The translations under genes and the position numbers were made by a program. 64,000 nucleotides of DNA, from assembly GCA_037349105.1 (NCBI GenBank), contig JAYJMM010000120.1, positions 1,881,001 through 1,945,000 of the forward strand, given 5' to 3'. This stretch comes from Limnomonas spitsbergensis. Its lineage: Eukaryota > Chlorophyta > Chlorophyceae > Chlamydomonadales. Positions 1 to 10,395 of the stretch are shown piece after piece. The notes below the pieces were generated by a model. That model did no database searches and was not told the origin of the DNA. It saw only the letters and a program-made list of their open reading frames with translations. The stretch's first letter is position 1; every line of letters begins with the position of its first letter.

Positions 1-216
1 ACAAAGCGGCCGTACACAGCCTGCAACAAGTCAAGTAAGTTTCAGGGCGTGCTGATGGATCACATTAGCAGCCAGGCCATAAGCATAAGTGGCTAGCTCA
101 TAAGCATAAGTGACTGGGCACATCAATCGGGCAGGAACAACTAGCATCCATTCGATAACCTTGTAGAGCAGGTTTTGCTGAAGTCGGCGCCAAGCCATCA
201 CCAGGTAGATAAATCG

Positions 217-254
217 GGTTTAGGGTTTAGGGTTTGGGTTTAGGGTTTAGGGTT
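217..254 (+). repeat. Interstitial telomere-like TTTAGGG run
   Basis: Five or so copies of GGGTTTA lie in a row with one or two length variants. TTTAGGG is the telomere repeat of land plants and many green algae. Similar short degenerate runs occur at about 19,290-19,320, 30,510-30,545 and 33,898-33,928 (the last on the opposite strand). The run is far too short to be a chromosome end, and unique sequence flanks it on both sides. Confidence 0.75.
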
Positions 255-355
255 TTGGGGCAATTTGAAGCTGGGCAGTTATCAGGTACATGAAGCAGTT
301 TCAACTAGTATTCACCTTCTGGCAAGTGCAGTCCAATCTGTGTCGCCTTGAGACG

Positions 356-609
356 CTAATTTCCAGAAGCTGGCCTGGCCTTGTCATGGGCCAATTTAAA
401 GGCATTAAAAGCTCTTTTGTTTTCGTCGATAAGGGCACTGGCCTCAGCGTATGTTAAGCCAGCCATGGCAGCTGGCAGTATGCCCATGTCTGTAAGCCAC
501 GTTGATTGCTTTTCAGACATGGGCTCATTTTCCGGGTCGAATGCCTCCACGTCTGCAGATTGGACCATGTCAAGGATGTCCTCAAGGCTGCCTGGCTTGA
601 ACGCACTCC
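356..609 (-). CDS. Probable 3' exon of the helicase element gene (DUF3072-like tail)
   Basis: On the minus strand an excellent 3' splice site (pyrimidine-rich tract ending in TTTAG, at about 610-625) precedes an open frame of about 84 codons ending in TAG at 356-358. The protein is acidic. It contains a helical motif, KQSTWLTDMGI followed by LTYAEASALID, which resembles the small domain called DUF3072 (T-x-K-Q ... L-T-x-x-E-A-S-x-L-I-D). It lies directly downstream of the PIF1-type helicase frame on the same strand, so I read it as the last exon of the same element gene. The donor that would join it (perhaps near 860, after the core helicase domain) was not established. Confidence 0.45.
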
Positions 610-808
610 CTAAAGAACAGAGGGAAAGGGACTCACAGTTATGCATGCCTCATATCTTATATCAGGAAGATGCTGTGTAGCTAGGTACGTACATGCTAAA
701 TTAAATAAAATATCCGTAAACAAGAAACTTCGCAAAACTTTGTGCTTCCACTGCCAGGTAGAGCAAAACTATGAACTGCTAATAATAATAATCCCTTAAC
801 CCTAGCAG

Positions 809-2519
809 CTAAGGCTGCATGTCGTGGTCAGATGGGATGTGGGAGACAAACATTGATGGGACGAGGGTGACACCTGCGGGGAGAATGGTGACATTGTCCA
901 GGGAGGTGGGTCTAGAGAATGCAACATAGGCTTCGCCAGGAGTCTCAATACCTTCCACATGAATGAAAAGTTTTCCGGTGACAGTTTCACCTTGTACTTT
1001 AAATACAGTGCGGGCATAAGCTAGGCGCACAGGGTACATGAACCTCTCAATGCTGGTATTCCCAACCCGTACACACTCGTACTCCCTGCCAACAGTGATC
1101 TCTCTCATAACACCATCAATTTCTTTTTTTATCTTCAGCTTAGTGCTGCTGACAAATGATACAACACCCACATCACCGTTAGCCAGCCCCATATATTTTT
1201 GGTTGCGGGTGATCGTGATAGGACAGCCAACAGCAAGAGACAGTTTGGTGGGCAGATCAGAAGTCTTAGTCAGACGACTCTTCAGTTTTTCCTGGTCAGC
1301 AACAGAGAGCAGATGCATTTTAGACAGTTCATCTTTAGCAGTCAGGGTGATAATTTCATCAGGCGCATAGAATTTCCTTACTTGGGTGTCATTGTACGAA
1401 TCAACAAGTTCATTGGTGGGGGCTATAATCACACCATCACGCCCAATGTCAGGGATTTCACCTGCAGGGAGGATCCTGTCTATCCTGTCATGCAGGATTT
1501 TAAAGGCCGAAGAGGCCAGATCAGGAGCAGTTGGGGCATTTAAGTGAAGGAAGTTTAACAGGGAGACAAAGGGGGCCTGGGAGGGGTCAGACTGCCTGTG
1601 GTTTGCAGTGAAGGTGAACAGATTAAACATGCGCCACATCAACCGCTTCGTTGGCTGATGCGGACATGCATGTACGTCACGACACTTCTTACAAACTGCT
1701 AGCAGCTGATGGATGTCACCTGTGAGGATAACAAGTTTGCCACCAAAGGGGAGGGAGGCAGATGACCCAGCACAACATTCAAGGCAGCGGTTATGGATTT
1801 TTGAAGCATTTCAGCTTGCAGCATTCCCACCTCGTCAATTATGATGACATCAGCTAGTTTTATGAAGATGGATAGGGGGACAAATGTGAGGTAGTCATAA
1901 TCTGACCCTGTAAAACCAAAAGCACTATGGGAGGTGGTTGCATTGTTGCCTAACCCATAGGCAGCCTTGGCAGTGGAGGCACATAGTATAACCTTTTGAT
2001 TCGCTGTCGTGAAGGCTCCGATTAAAGTTTTGATGAAAAACGATTTTCCAGTGCCACCAGGACCCTGGATTCTGTAGAGCCTCGGTAAAGCGGAGGCTTT
2101 CGATGCGGCAGCGATCGCCGTTAAAGCAGCAGCCTGGTCAGGGGATTTCAAAATCAAATTAATATCGAGGGCAACTGCTGCAAATAGTTTCGTAGGCGAG
2201 TACATACGCTTAATAACAGATTAAAAAAACAATTAACTGCGTCAAGGGATTTGGTCAGAACATTAGCCTGCATGTCAACCCCCTGGGCACCTGTGGTTGG
2301 GTCGGCTATCATATCTTTAGAGGCCTGAATGGGACCTTGGCCTTCAATATATGACTCGGCATTTTTGACCTGCCACTCCTCCCACTGAAACCTCCTACCG
2401 TTTTTAATGTAGGCCTGCAACTCTGCATCAGTGTTCCATACCTTCAGCAGAACTGCAGCCTCCTGCCAGCCCTTGCTTTTATTTATTTTAAGAACTCCAT
2501 TAACAATGGGGTTTAGCAT
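809..2519 (-). pseudogene. PIF1-type helicase, frameshifted (Helitron-like)
   Basis: This is an SF1B DNA helicase related to PIF1 and to the helicase half of Helitron transposases. Read from 2519 downwards, an N-terminal piece (2519-2154) is followed by a frame with Walker A GPGGTGKS and Walker B IIIDEVGML (2205-1699). A third frame (from about 1750 down to 809) carries GKLVILTGD, the NRQ-like turn TANHRQ, and the C-terminal block with VFKVQGETV and PGEAYVAFSRPTSLDNV that closes PIF1 helicases. The order is right but the pieces are in different frames. One break lies near an A7 run at 2223-2229 and one near 1745-1760 in a G-rich stretch. I saw no Rep/HUH domain, so the name Helitron is inference. 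The gene is probably dead, unless these are assembly errors at homopolymers. Confidence 0.8.
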
Positions 2520-3180
2520 GTCATGATGAGACGAAAAGGGTTTAAAACGGAGCAGTGAGGAAAGACGGAGGATTGGGGACGAGGACAGGGGAACAGACGG
2601 GGAAGCACGGAGGACTGGGTAACAGACGGTATTGAGTTGCGCTTAACAAGCACTTCTTGATTCCTGGGAGGAATAGCTGGCCTTTATGCGCTTCGTGTGG
2701 CGGGAAATTTCATACTGATTTAAAATTCCCGCAACTTCGACGGCAACGCTCGATTACGACGACGTTGGTACTGATCTAAATTTCCCGCAACATCGACAGC
2801 AACGCCCGATTACGACGACGATGGCGACTTCAGTTTCCTCGCGTTCCGACACTGGAGACGTGTGAACATTTGAACTCAGCTGTCAGCGGTAACCGACCTC
2901 GCCGACCTGGCAGGGTCTTTCTGACTCGCTGACTAACTGTTTTCTTTCGCTGTTCCAATCAATTAGTTACGAGGGTTAGAAGCAGCCCATTACACCTGCG
3001 ATGGAGAGGCTAAAACATTACTGCGAGGCTGTGGCGACGATTTGGCACCTGTGACGCCTGGTCGGTTGCCTGTCGGTTTGTAAAGGTCGAAAAATGGGCT
3101 CTTTAATCTAGTATGATGCCGTACGCGACGATATGTACGGGATAATGGTACGGGTCAAAATATGGGCTCTTGAATAATAG
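2520..3180. other. Intergenic, no gene seen
   Basis: No open frame of note and no recognised RNA. A short imperfect duplication is visible at about 2,700-2,815 (phrases around AATTTCCCGCAAC..TCGAC, then GATTACGACGACG). Confidence 0.5.
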
Positions 3181-3212
3181 ACCGGGGCAACCATGCCGGC
3201 TAATTTTGTTCA

Positions 3213-4555
3213 GTGTTGCCACAAGATTCAGTGCCACCATGGGGTTCAGTGCTACCACGGGATTTAGTGCTACCACGGGATTTAGTGCTACCACGGGATC
3301 CAGTGTTTCCACGGGATTTAGTGCTGCCACGGGATTCAGTGTTTCCACGGGATTTAGTGCTGCCACGGGATTCGGTGCGACCACAGGATTCAGTGCTGCC
3401 ACGGGATTCAGTGCTACCACGGGATCCTGTGTTGCAAGGGATTCAGTGATGCACCGGGATTCACTGCTACCACAGGAATCCAATGTTGCCACGGGATTCA
3501 GTGCTGCCACGGGATTCCGTTTTGTCACGGGATTCAGTGCTTCCACTGGATTCAGTGCTACCACGGGATTCAGTTCTACCACGGGATTCAGCGCTGCCAC
3601 GGGATGTAGTGCTGCCACGGGATCCAGTTCTACCATGGGATCCAGCGCTGCCACGGGATTTAGTGTTGCAACGAGATTCAGTGCTACCACGGGATCGAGT
3701 GCCGTTGCCACGGGATTCAATGTTGCCACGGGATTCTGTGCTACCACGGGATTCTGTGCTACCACGGGATTCTGTGCTACCACGGGATTCTGTGCTACCA
3801 CGGGATTCTGTGCTACCGCGGGATTCAGTGTTGCCACGGGATTCAGTGTTACCACGGGATTCAGTGTTGCCACGGGATTCAGTGTTGCCACGGGATTCAG
3901 TGTTGCCACGGGATTCAGTGTTGCCACGGGATTCTGTGCTACCACGGGATTCTGTGCTACCACGGGATTCAGTGTTGCCACGGGATTCTGTGCTACCACG
4001 GGATTCTGTGCTACCACGGGATTCAGTGCTACCACGGGATTCTGTGCTACCACGGGATTCTGTGCTACCACGGGATTCAGTGTTGCCACGGGATTCTGTG
4101 CTACCACGGGATTCAGTGTTGCCATGGGATTCTGTGCTACCACGGGATTCAGTGTTGCCACGGGATTCTGTGCTACCACGGGATTCTGTGCTACCACGGG
4201 ATTTTGTGCTACCACGGGATTCAGTGTTGCCACGGGATTCTGTGCTACCACGGGATTCAGTGTTGCCATGGGATTCTGTGCTACCACGGGATTCTGTGCC
4301 ACCACGGGATTCTGTGCTACCACGGGATTCTGTGCTACCACGGGATTCAGTGTTGCCATGGGATTCAGTGCTACCACGGGATTCTGTGCTACCACGGGAT
4401 TCAGTGTTGCCACGGGATTCTGTGCTACCACGGGATTCAGTGTTGCCACGGGATTCAATGTTGCCACGGGATTCAGAGCTGCCACATGATTTTCAGTGCT
4501 GCCACGGGATTCAGTGATGCCACAGAATTTTTCAGTGCTACCACGGGATTTGGTA
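3213..4555. repeat. 18-bp minisatellite, about 70 copies
   Basis: The unit is close to GTGCTACCACGGGATTCA, with a few recurrent variants (GTGTTGCCACGGGATTCA, TGTGCTACCACGGGATTC). The unit length is divisible by three and holds no stop codon in several frames, so it creates long repetitive open frames on both strands (FSATTG-like and LPRDSV-like on plus, NPVATL-like on minus). None has a promoter, a start context or a non-repeat domain, so I do not call them genes. Copies diverge most at the two ends and are nearly identical from about 3,720 to 4,480. Confidence 0.95.
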
Positions 4556-4559
4556 CATG

Positions 4560-5960
4560 GAATTGAGCTTGTTCATCCAATACCAGCCCCACGCGGCCGA
4601 GGGTTCAGCAATGCCCAGCGGGTATGCTCCATTCTGAACATGCTCTTAGAGGGGGCGAAGCCCCTCGGGCTCTGTACTAGTAAAGATTTAAGAGCGACAC
4701 AATGACAATTATTCCTGTAACCTGGAAAAGTGTGGCAGTTGGGTGCCGTGTCTTCCCTCCCTCTGGTGAGCACAGTGCGCTTCATCTTTTCACAATTTGC
4801 CATGACGAATGCGTGGCTTAGAAATTGCAGACTAGGTCACTGAATTCATGCTACTCCCGGTATCGCGCTACCCCCGTCATCAGGCATGCAATCCCCAAAT
4901 TCCACGGTGATCATCCCACTGATACCCTCCAGAGATCCAGCGCACAGCCTGCCACACATGACAGCAAAATCCGGGCCCGCTTAAGTTTCCTGACACGCAC
5001 CGGTACCAGGCACAACAAGGAGGGCAAACTATAAACCAGTTTGCAGAGGAAGAAGACTGGTTAGGTAAATTGAGCTCAGCGTTGTACGTTATCAGGAGTG
5101 AACAAGTGTGCCGCATCTTCTGTATGTGGACAGGCCGGCTGGCCGAGTGGATGCCAAATAAAGAGCGCATGCATGCATGCTTGCATGTGTGACGGGTGCC
5201 ATGCGACTCACTGCCATGTGCCGTTCGGTGGTATGGATAGTGCCGATTTGGGTTGCTGCTCCGTTTCTACTGGAACGGAAGCATGCCTCGTGGAGTGCCA
5301 TCCTCTAAGGATTTGTAGGCCTGTTGATCTGTCAGCAAGGCAGGGTGGGAGACCTCAACCGGCCCAAGCGATCATCGACAAACAACTGTTTCAGTTATTC
5401 CTGTTCACGATGCCTGACTCAGTCACAATGCTGTGGACGCATGAGTTTCCAACCAAAACTCTGTGGATGGGGGCGGTGAGACGGGTGTTGTACATGTGGT
5501 TCCTTTACAGGTGCTTCCTAGTAAGATATGGCGCAGTCATTCTGTCCATGCAATGCTTCACCGCGACATCCTGACACTGTGGTTGACTGAAGGCCAGCGT
5601 CAGAGAGGCCAGAGTGTTCAACGCGGACAGATTGAACAGGTGTGTTTTGGTTGCCAACCTGGCCGGCCTGGCAGTCAAAGCGCGATCAACCCACCTATTA
5701 ATTCACTTTGATGTGGCCGTGGCTTCTTCACTCCTGACTGAAGGCAGGGTCCACAAGGTTTATCTTTCTCTCTGAGCACCCCCTTCATTCCTTTGCCCAT
5801 GTCAGGTTTTTGTCGTAGGCTTTGTCTGCTGCACCACGGAGTTTCTTCCTATGCCACTAGTCAGTGTTTGTCTGTTAGCTGCTAGCCCAAGGGGCACTTT
5901 TTACCGCCTGCTGTCCTGGTTTATTTACATGTGCCCAACAATGCCTATACCTGCGTGTAC
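4560..5960. other. Gene-poor stretch before LINE fragment
   Basis: Open frames here (for example 158 codons at 5,098-5,574 on plus) show no recognisable domain and no splice-supported extension. A GCATGCATGC tract lies at about 5,167-5,190. I see no supported gene. Confidence 0.4.
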
Positions 5961-6600
5961 GGCCTTGATAGGTCAGTGCTCAAGTGCGTCCAAGAATTCA
6001 AATTCGTGGGCATCATTCAGCACGAGAGCGGCAACATGCAGAAGGCCATGCAAGGCTGAGAGGTGCCTCTGGCTATCTACCGCACTGCACCGTGTCCACC
6101 GCATGGCCACCGAGGTGTGTCTGAGGCATCATCTGCCTGCACGCATCTGGTCGGCGTCTGTTTATGCTGCGCCCACAGCCAAACTACGGTGATGTGGTGT
6201 GGGCCATCGGTCACCTGTGGGCCCCTGCACTGCCTCAGGACCAGGATGCAGTCAAGCTTGCTTCAGCACCTGCGCCAGGCTGCGGGGATACCTGCGTCCG
6301 CCGCCAGCTGGGGAGTCATGAGGGCGCTGCAGATCCACCCTTGACAACGAGGTTGGTGGCAGCATGTCCTCCGTTTTTACCACGCATCGGCAGCAGTGTA
6401 GCACCAGCGGCACAACAAGACAGCCCACTCATGGCGGCTGCCATGGCGGCCAACATGCAGTTCGCAGTCACACAGAACATAGGAGGGCGCAACTGTAGTA
6501 AATAATTGCTTGGTGCCTTGGAGGACCTGGAGCAGGGAGTAGCCGTCCCCTAACTGAGCCAGACAGCGAGTGCTCTACAGCCTCTACCCGTCACGGGTCA
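5960..6600 (+). mobile_element. LINE ORF2 fragment, post-palm to C-terminal region
   Basis: The translation in shifting frames matches the reverse transcriptase at 12,399-13,384. It has the QEFKFVGIIQHESG phrase, then a stretch resembling the other copies' LPTRIR..VYA region, then MQSSLLQHLRQAAGIPASAA. In-frame stops and frame changes show that it is dead. It ends where the dispersed AATGACGTTACACC motif begins (about 6,600). Confidence 0.75.
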
Positions 6601-6895
6601 ATGACGTTACACCTCTGGGCCCGCTCAAAGCGCCGCGTGGGCGCCCAAATGTTCAGAAGGGACTAAGGGAGTAAATGAGGAACTAAAAGGAAGAGAGGGG
6701 GAAAGGAACTAAAGGAGAGGCCGAGAAGGCAAAGAGGACCAAGTCCAACACCTGAGTTCCACTAGAGACCAGCCCTCAACAAAGCCTCTAAGAAAAGAAA
6801 AGTCCACAAAAGCAAGCGTATCCCACCCTTGCTTGGCCGCGAGGGCGCCCCACTGATCAGAAGGGAGAACAGAGGAAACGAAAAAGGGGGCAAGC

Positions 6896-6920
6896 AACAA
6901 CAACAACAACAACAACAACC
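6896..6920. repeat. (CAA)n microsatellite
   Basis: Eight perfect CAA units in a row between two G/A-rich blocks. Confidence 0.9.
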
Positions 6921-7039
6921 AAAAAGGACCAAAAGAGAAGGCCGGAAAGGCAAACGACACCGGCGCCTCAGAATCCCTAGAGACTAACCCTCAACAATGC
7001 CCACAGCACAGTCCACAAAAGCAAGTGCATCCTACTCCT

Positions 7040-7775
7040 GCTCAGCCTAGTACAACTGGTGGAAGTTAGTGGCAGCGCCCGGAGGACCTGCCCACCCCCG
7101 CTCCCGTAACTGCTCCCTGACACTAGGGCACTGGAAGCACACATGTGGCGCATCCTCCACCTGCTCGCTATCCCCCCGTGCCCAACACCGCTGGCAGCAG
7201 CGTGCCTCTCGCCCCTGACCGTTGCGCCGTCCTCTGGCATCAGCAGTGCTGATCGCGCCGAGCCGCAGTCGCACATTTATGCGCACACAAGCAAACTCCC
7301 TCTGGTTAGTGCGGCTCTTGGCTTGCGCCAGCACGGCACCCGCCGTGGACTGGAACCATGCGCGGTAGGTCGCCGCAGATCTGTGCTCGGTGGTAGGGTC
7401 CCTGGGGTCCCCACCGCCGCTTGCGTCCAGCCGTGCTTGCTCGTATGCTGCGTCAACGAGTGCCAACACCTCTGTGACGGGTAGGCGCTGTAGGGCAGCT
7501 GCTGCCTCGCGTAAGGTGGGGGTGGCTGCCCCCGCTCCAGCTCCTCTAATGCACCCAGCAGATCAGAGCACCAGGTGCGGCCGCCCGTGCCCTGGCTGAC
7601 TGCAAGCTGCATATCTGCTGCCATGGCTTGAGCCATGAGAGGGCTGTATTGCTGTGCCGCCGGTGCCACCGCTGCATTGTAGAAGCGGAGGATATGGGTC
7701 CACCAGTCTCGCTGAAGTGGCTGGAGCTGCTGTCGGGGCTAAGACCTGCGCAAGCAGAAAGGCTGCGCAAGCTTA
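7040..7775 (-). mobile_element. LINE ORF2 C-terminal fragment with zinc-binding tail
   Basis: On the minus strand this copy reads, in two frames, MAPAAQQYSPLMAQAMAAD, then LALVDAAYEQARLDASG, then a basic stretch and a Cys/His cluster of the form CCQRCW..H-x-CFQC-P. That cluster resembles the zinc-binding domain that ends many LINE reverse transcriptases. The same blocks occur at 13,376-13,625 (+), 45,942-46,365 (+) and 46,380-47,075 (-), so this is a multi-copy family. It lies tail-to-tail with the fragment at 5,960-6,600. Confidence 0.75.
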
Positions 7776-8071
7776 GGAAAAAGAATTATAACAGTACCAA
7801 AGACACCCTTTCATTCCCCCCCCCAGTCTGAGGAAAGGAACCCTTACCAAAGGCTGGTTAAAAGGGTAGATAAAATCCAAATGAATCTAAAGTGTAATCC
7901 ATTTGAGCATCAATTCAGAATAGCTACATGGCATCATCTCCAACCGTATTTCAGCTGACGCAAAGACTAGTAGCCACATTTTGTTACTGCAAGTTGGATG
8001 CATGACTGTTTGTCCTGAAATCTCCATTTTGGCCGCTGTGGATGACATCATAACAACTCGTCCTTGCTTCT

Positions 8072-9148
8072 TCAGGTCTTGGAGCCACATTCTTCTCGCT
8101 GATGATCCTGAAAGTAATAAGAAGTAACAAGACAGCAAGCAACATGCCGTGCATATCGTACCGCCAGGGCACACACAACATCTGCAAATCCTTCAGGAGC
8201 ATTGGCTATCAAGACATGCATGCCATGTTGTTTTTGCAGAAATTCATATGTAGCTGGTTGCATTGGATCTGCATAATAATCTGTAACATATTTTAAATCC
8301 CAACCAGAATTAGTGACTACATGGAGAGATCCATCATGATCTTGCAATTTCTTTTTAATTTCAACAGAAATAGGACACAAAACAATTATGCTAGGTGAGA
8401 AGCTAAAGGACAAAGCAGACAGCAGAGTTTCACATTGCATTACAGTTGGGCTTATGCAATAAATCCCCATAATTTTATGCAATGCCCCCCCTGGGAATCG
8501 ATTGACGATTTTAATCGCTATTGCCTCTCGGGTATCAAGCGACCCTGGCATAAGATCAGTTAATCCAATTACACCCCCAGCCTTGGTAGCCCAGTTATAT
8601 GATGGCGTGAGATTTAAAAATGATGTTAGCGCATTGAATGTACGCACACGTTGTCGTTCCCTTGAACTGACTCTCAAAGTCGAATCAACTGCAATTTTAG
8701 GATTTTTATCCCTTTCCACCAATGCATTTGCAGGATGAGATGATAAAGACATGGGTGTCAGGGGTTTTGATTTGACCACTTCATGTGACACATCCAGACG
8801 ACCAATACTTATCGCTTTTGAAGACGGCGTTTGACTTATGACAACTCCTGCCTCTTTTTGCTCAGTTTTTGACATCTTGATCTTGGCAGGTCTTCTCAGT
8901 TTGACCTTATTTGCAGCTTTCACTGCCATAGATTGTCCCACAGCCCGAATAATGGCATCATGTTGAGTGGCACCTTTTGATATACATTGATCACATAACC
9001 AAACGCCAAGTGGAACAGAAGTCAGGGGAGGATGCATACAATAGGTATGTGTACCTCTGTCACAGCTATCGCACATAACTAAAACTTCTTCATGATCTGG
9101 GAATAAACATTCCTGGCAAGGAAGATCAATTGGAGGAGTGTAGTACAT
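8072..9148 (-). CDS. Retroelement PHD-finger protein domain (3' part of element)
   Basis: A 358-codon open frame follows the integrase frame directly. Near residues 10-55 it has a clear PHD finger: C-x2-C, then a C-x2-C pair, a histidine-cysteine pair and a final C-x2-C (CQEC, MCDSCDRGTHTYC, WLCDQC). A lysine-rich linker follows. The last 180 residues have alternating hydrophobic strands and the phrase VLIANAPEGFADVV, which loosely recalls the N-P-P-F motif region of amino-methyltransferase-like domains carried by some algal retroelements; I cannot confirm this. PHD fingers bind histone tails, so a role in insertion targeting is plausible by analogy with chromodomain integrases. Unlike the integrase beside it, this frame is intact. 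Confidence 0.7.
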   Translation of the reverse strand: MYYTPPIDLPCQECLFPDHEEVLVMCDSCDRGTHTYCMHPPLTSVPLGVWLCDQCISKGATQHDAIIRAVGQSMAVKAANKVKLRRPAKIKMSKTEQKEAGVVISQTPSSKAISIGRLDVSHEVVKSKPLTPMSLSSHPANALVERDKNPKIAVDSTLRVSSRERQRVRTFNALTSFLNLTPSYNWATKAGGVIGLTDLMPGSLDTREAIAIKIVNRFPGGALHKIMGIYCISPTVMQCETLLSALSFSFSPSIIVLCPISVEIKKKLQDHDGSLHVVTNSGWDLKYVTDYYADPMQPATYEFLQKQHGMHVLIANAPEGFADVVCALAVRYARHVACCLVTSYYFQDHQREECGSKT

Positions 9149-9160
9149 AGAATCTGAATG

Positions 9161-9998
9161 TCATTCAGATATAGGCAAATGACATGGGGAACAATTAATA
9201 GCATTTTCTGCTATGGTAAGACTGTTGCGACCAGCAAGAATTAAGAGCCCACTTGGTCGTACATCATGCACTCTAAGCACTATAGGTCTGGCTACAGAAT
9301 GTAATCTGTCCTCATTTCGAACATAAACGAACTGTCCAACGGAAAAATCAGCAAGCTTAGGTAAATATGCTCCAGATCTCAATTTGGCATACCGTAAGGT
9401 GTCCCGCTGCTGTGCTACTAATAGATTTTGACCAACCATAATGCAATTATCTTTTAGTAGATGCGCTCTCTTGAGTAACAACTCTGCAGCTGTTTCTGGG
9501 TCAAAGTAATCCTCCTCTAGTGACAGGGGAAACCTCTCAACCATGCTTGGTGGAACAATCGGTTGACAAGAAAAGAGGAGTTCATATGGACTAAATTTAG
9601 TACTAGCATGTTTAGTTACTCGGTACCCCAAAGCAATCCAGGGTAAGTATAGATCCCAGTTAGCCTTATCATTAGTGTCACACACATATCTGTTGAGAGA
9701 AGATTTCACTGTTTGCACCATTCTTTCAGCAACTCCATTAGCTTGCGGATGATATGAGCTAGTGACACGATGATCTATTAACGCACGGGTTAATAATTCA
9801 TCCATTTCCGACTGGAATTCTCCACCCCCACCAGTTACAACTTCCCCGCAAGCACCAAATCTGCCCAGTCCCCATGCAAAAAATGATACGCTACCTCTGC
9901 TGACGATTTATCTTTCATGGGGAACACCTCGATCCACTTCAAATAGCTCTCGATGGCCACCAAAACATACGTGTTTCCTCGTGTAGTAACGTCATAGG
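9161..9998 (-). pseudogene. Retroelement integrase core, decayed
   Basis: The minus-strand frame from 9805 contains the classic Ty3/gypsy-type integrase end: SSYHPQANGVAERMVQTVK (with the catalytic Glu after N-G), WDLYLPWIALGYR and SPYELLF. Upstream, in a different frame (9998-9850), lies YVLVAIESYLKWIEVFPM, the first strands of the same fold. The second acidic motif reads VVTGGGGEF, so the usual Asp before G-x-E-F is Gly. A frameshift in the G/C run near 9,815-9,850 and an in-frame TGA just after WHLDLT (about 9,998-10,000) also break the domain. The element cannot encode an active integrase as read. Confidence 0.85.
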
Positions 9999-9999
9999 G

Positions 10000-10395
10000 T
10001 CATGTGAGGTCCAGGTGCCATCTGTACATCAAGCCTTTGATGGGCAGTGGATTCAATACCTTCTGATGAGCATTGAAAGCAGTTTTAGTGTAATCACATG
10101 TTGCGCAACGTTTAACAACATTTTTGCAGTCATTATATAGGCCTACCCACCAGTGACCTAGGGTAATAAGCGCAGTGGTACGCCGTCTACCGTAGTGACC
10201 ATTATCAGAATGCATTTTAGTAACGAGTTCAACTCGTTCATCAGGCGGGGGCACCCATTTTAATGTTAACCCAGGCATGCGCCTGTAAAGCCTTTTTTTA
10301 ATTGGGGACCATTCATAAAGTGCTGCACGTCTCAGAATGCGTTTTCGTAGATAACTCAGGTGCACTGTCACGTGCCGCGTTAGCGTAGTAATCAT
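10000..10395 (-). pseudogene. Integrase N-terminal zinc-binding (H2C2) domain
   Basis: The minus-strand frame holds the HH-CC integrase zinc domain: KMHSDNGHYGRRRTT, then GHWWVGLYNDC, then VVKRCATCDYTK. It leads into WHLDLT, where the first catalytic Asp of the integrase core sits, and is then cut by TGA. It belongs to the same element as the core at 9,161-9,998. No protease or reverse transcriptase separates it from the upstream frames, so the middle of the element has been deleted. Confidence 0.8.

Noticed and set aside
3103..4489. Open frames of 340-460 codons on both strands (NPVVAQ, FCATTG, LPRDSV repeats)
   Set aside because: They are a by-product of an 18-bp stop-free unit. There is no flanking coding sequence, and open frames exist on both strands at once.
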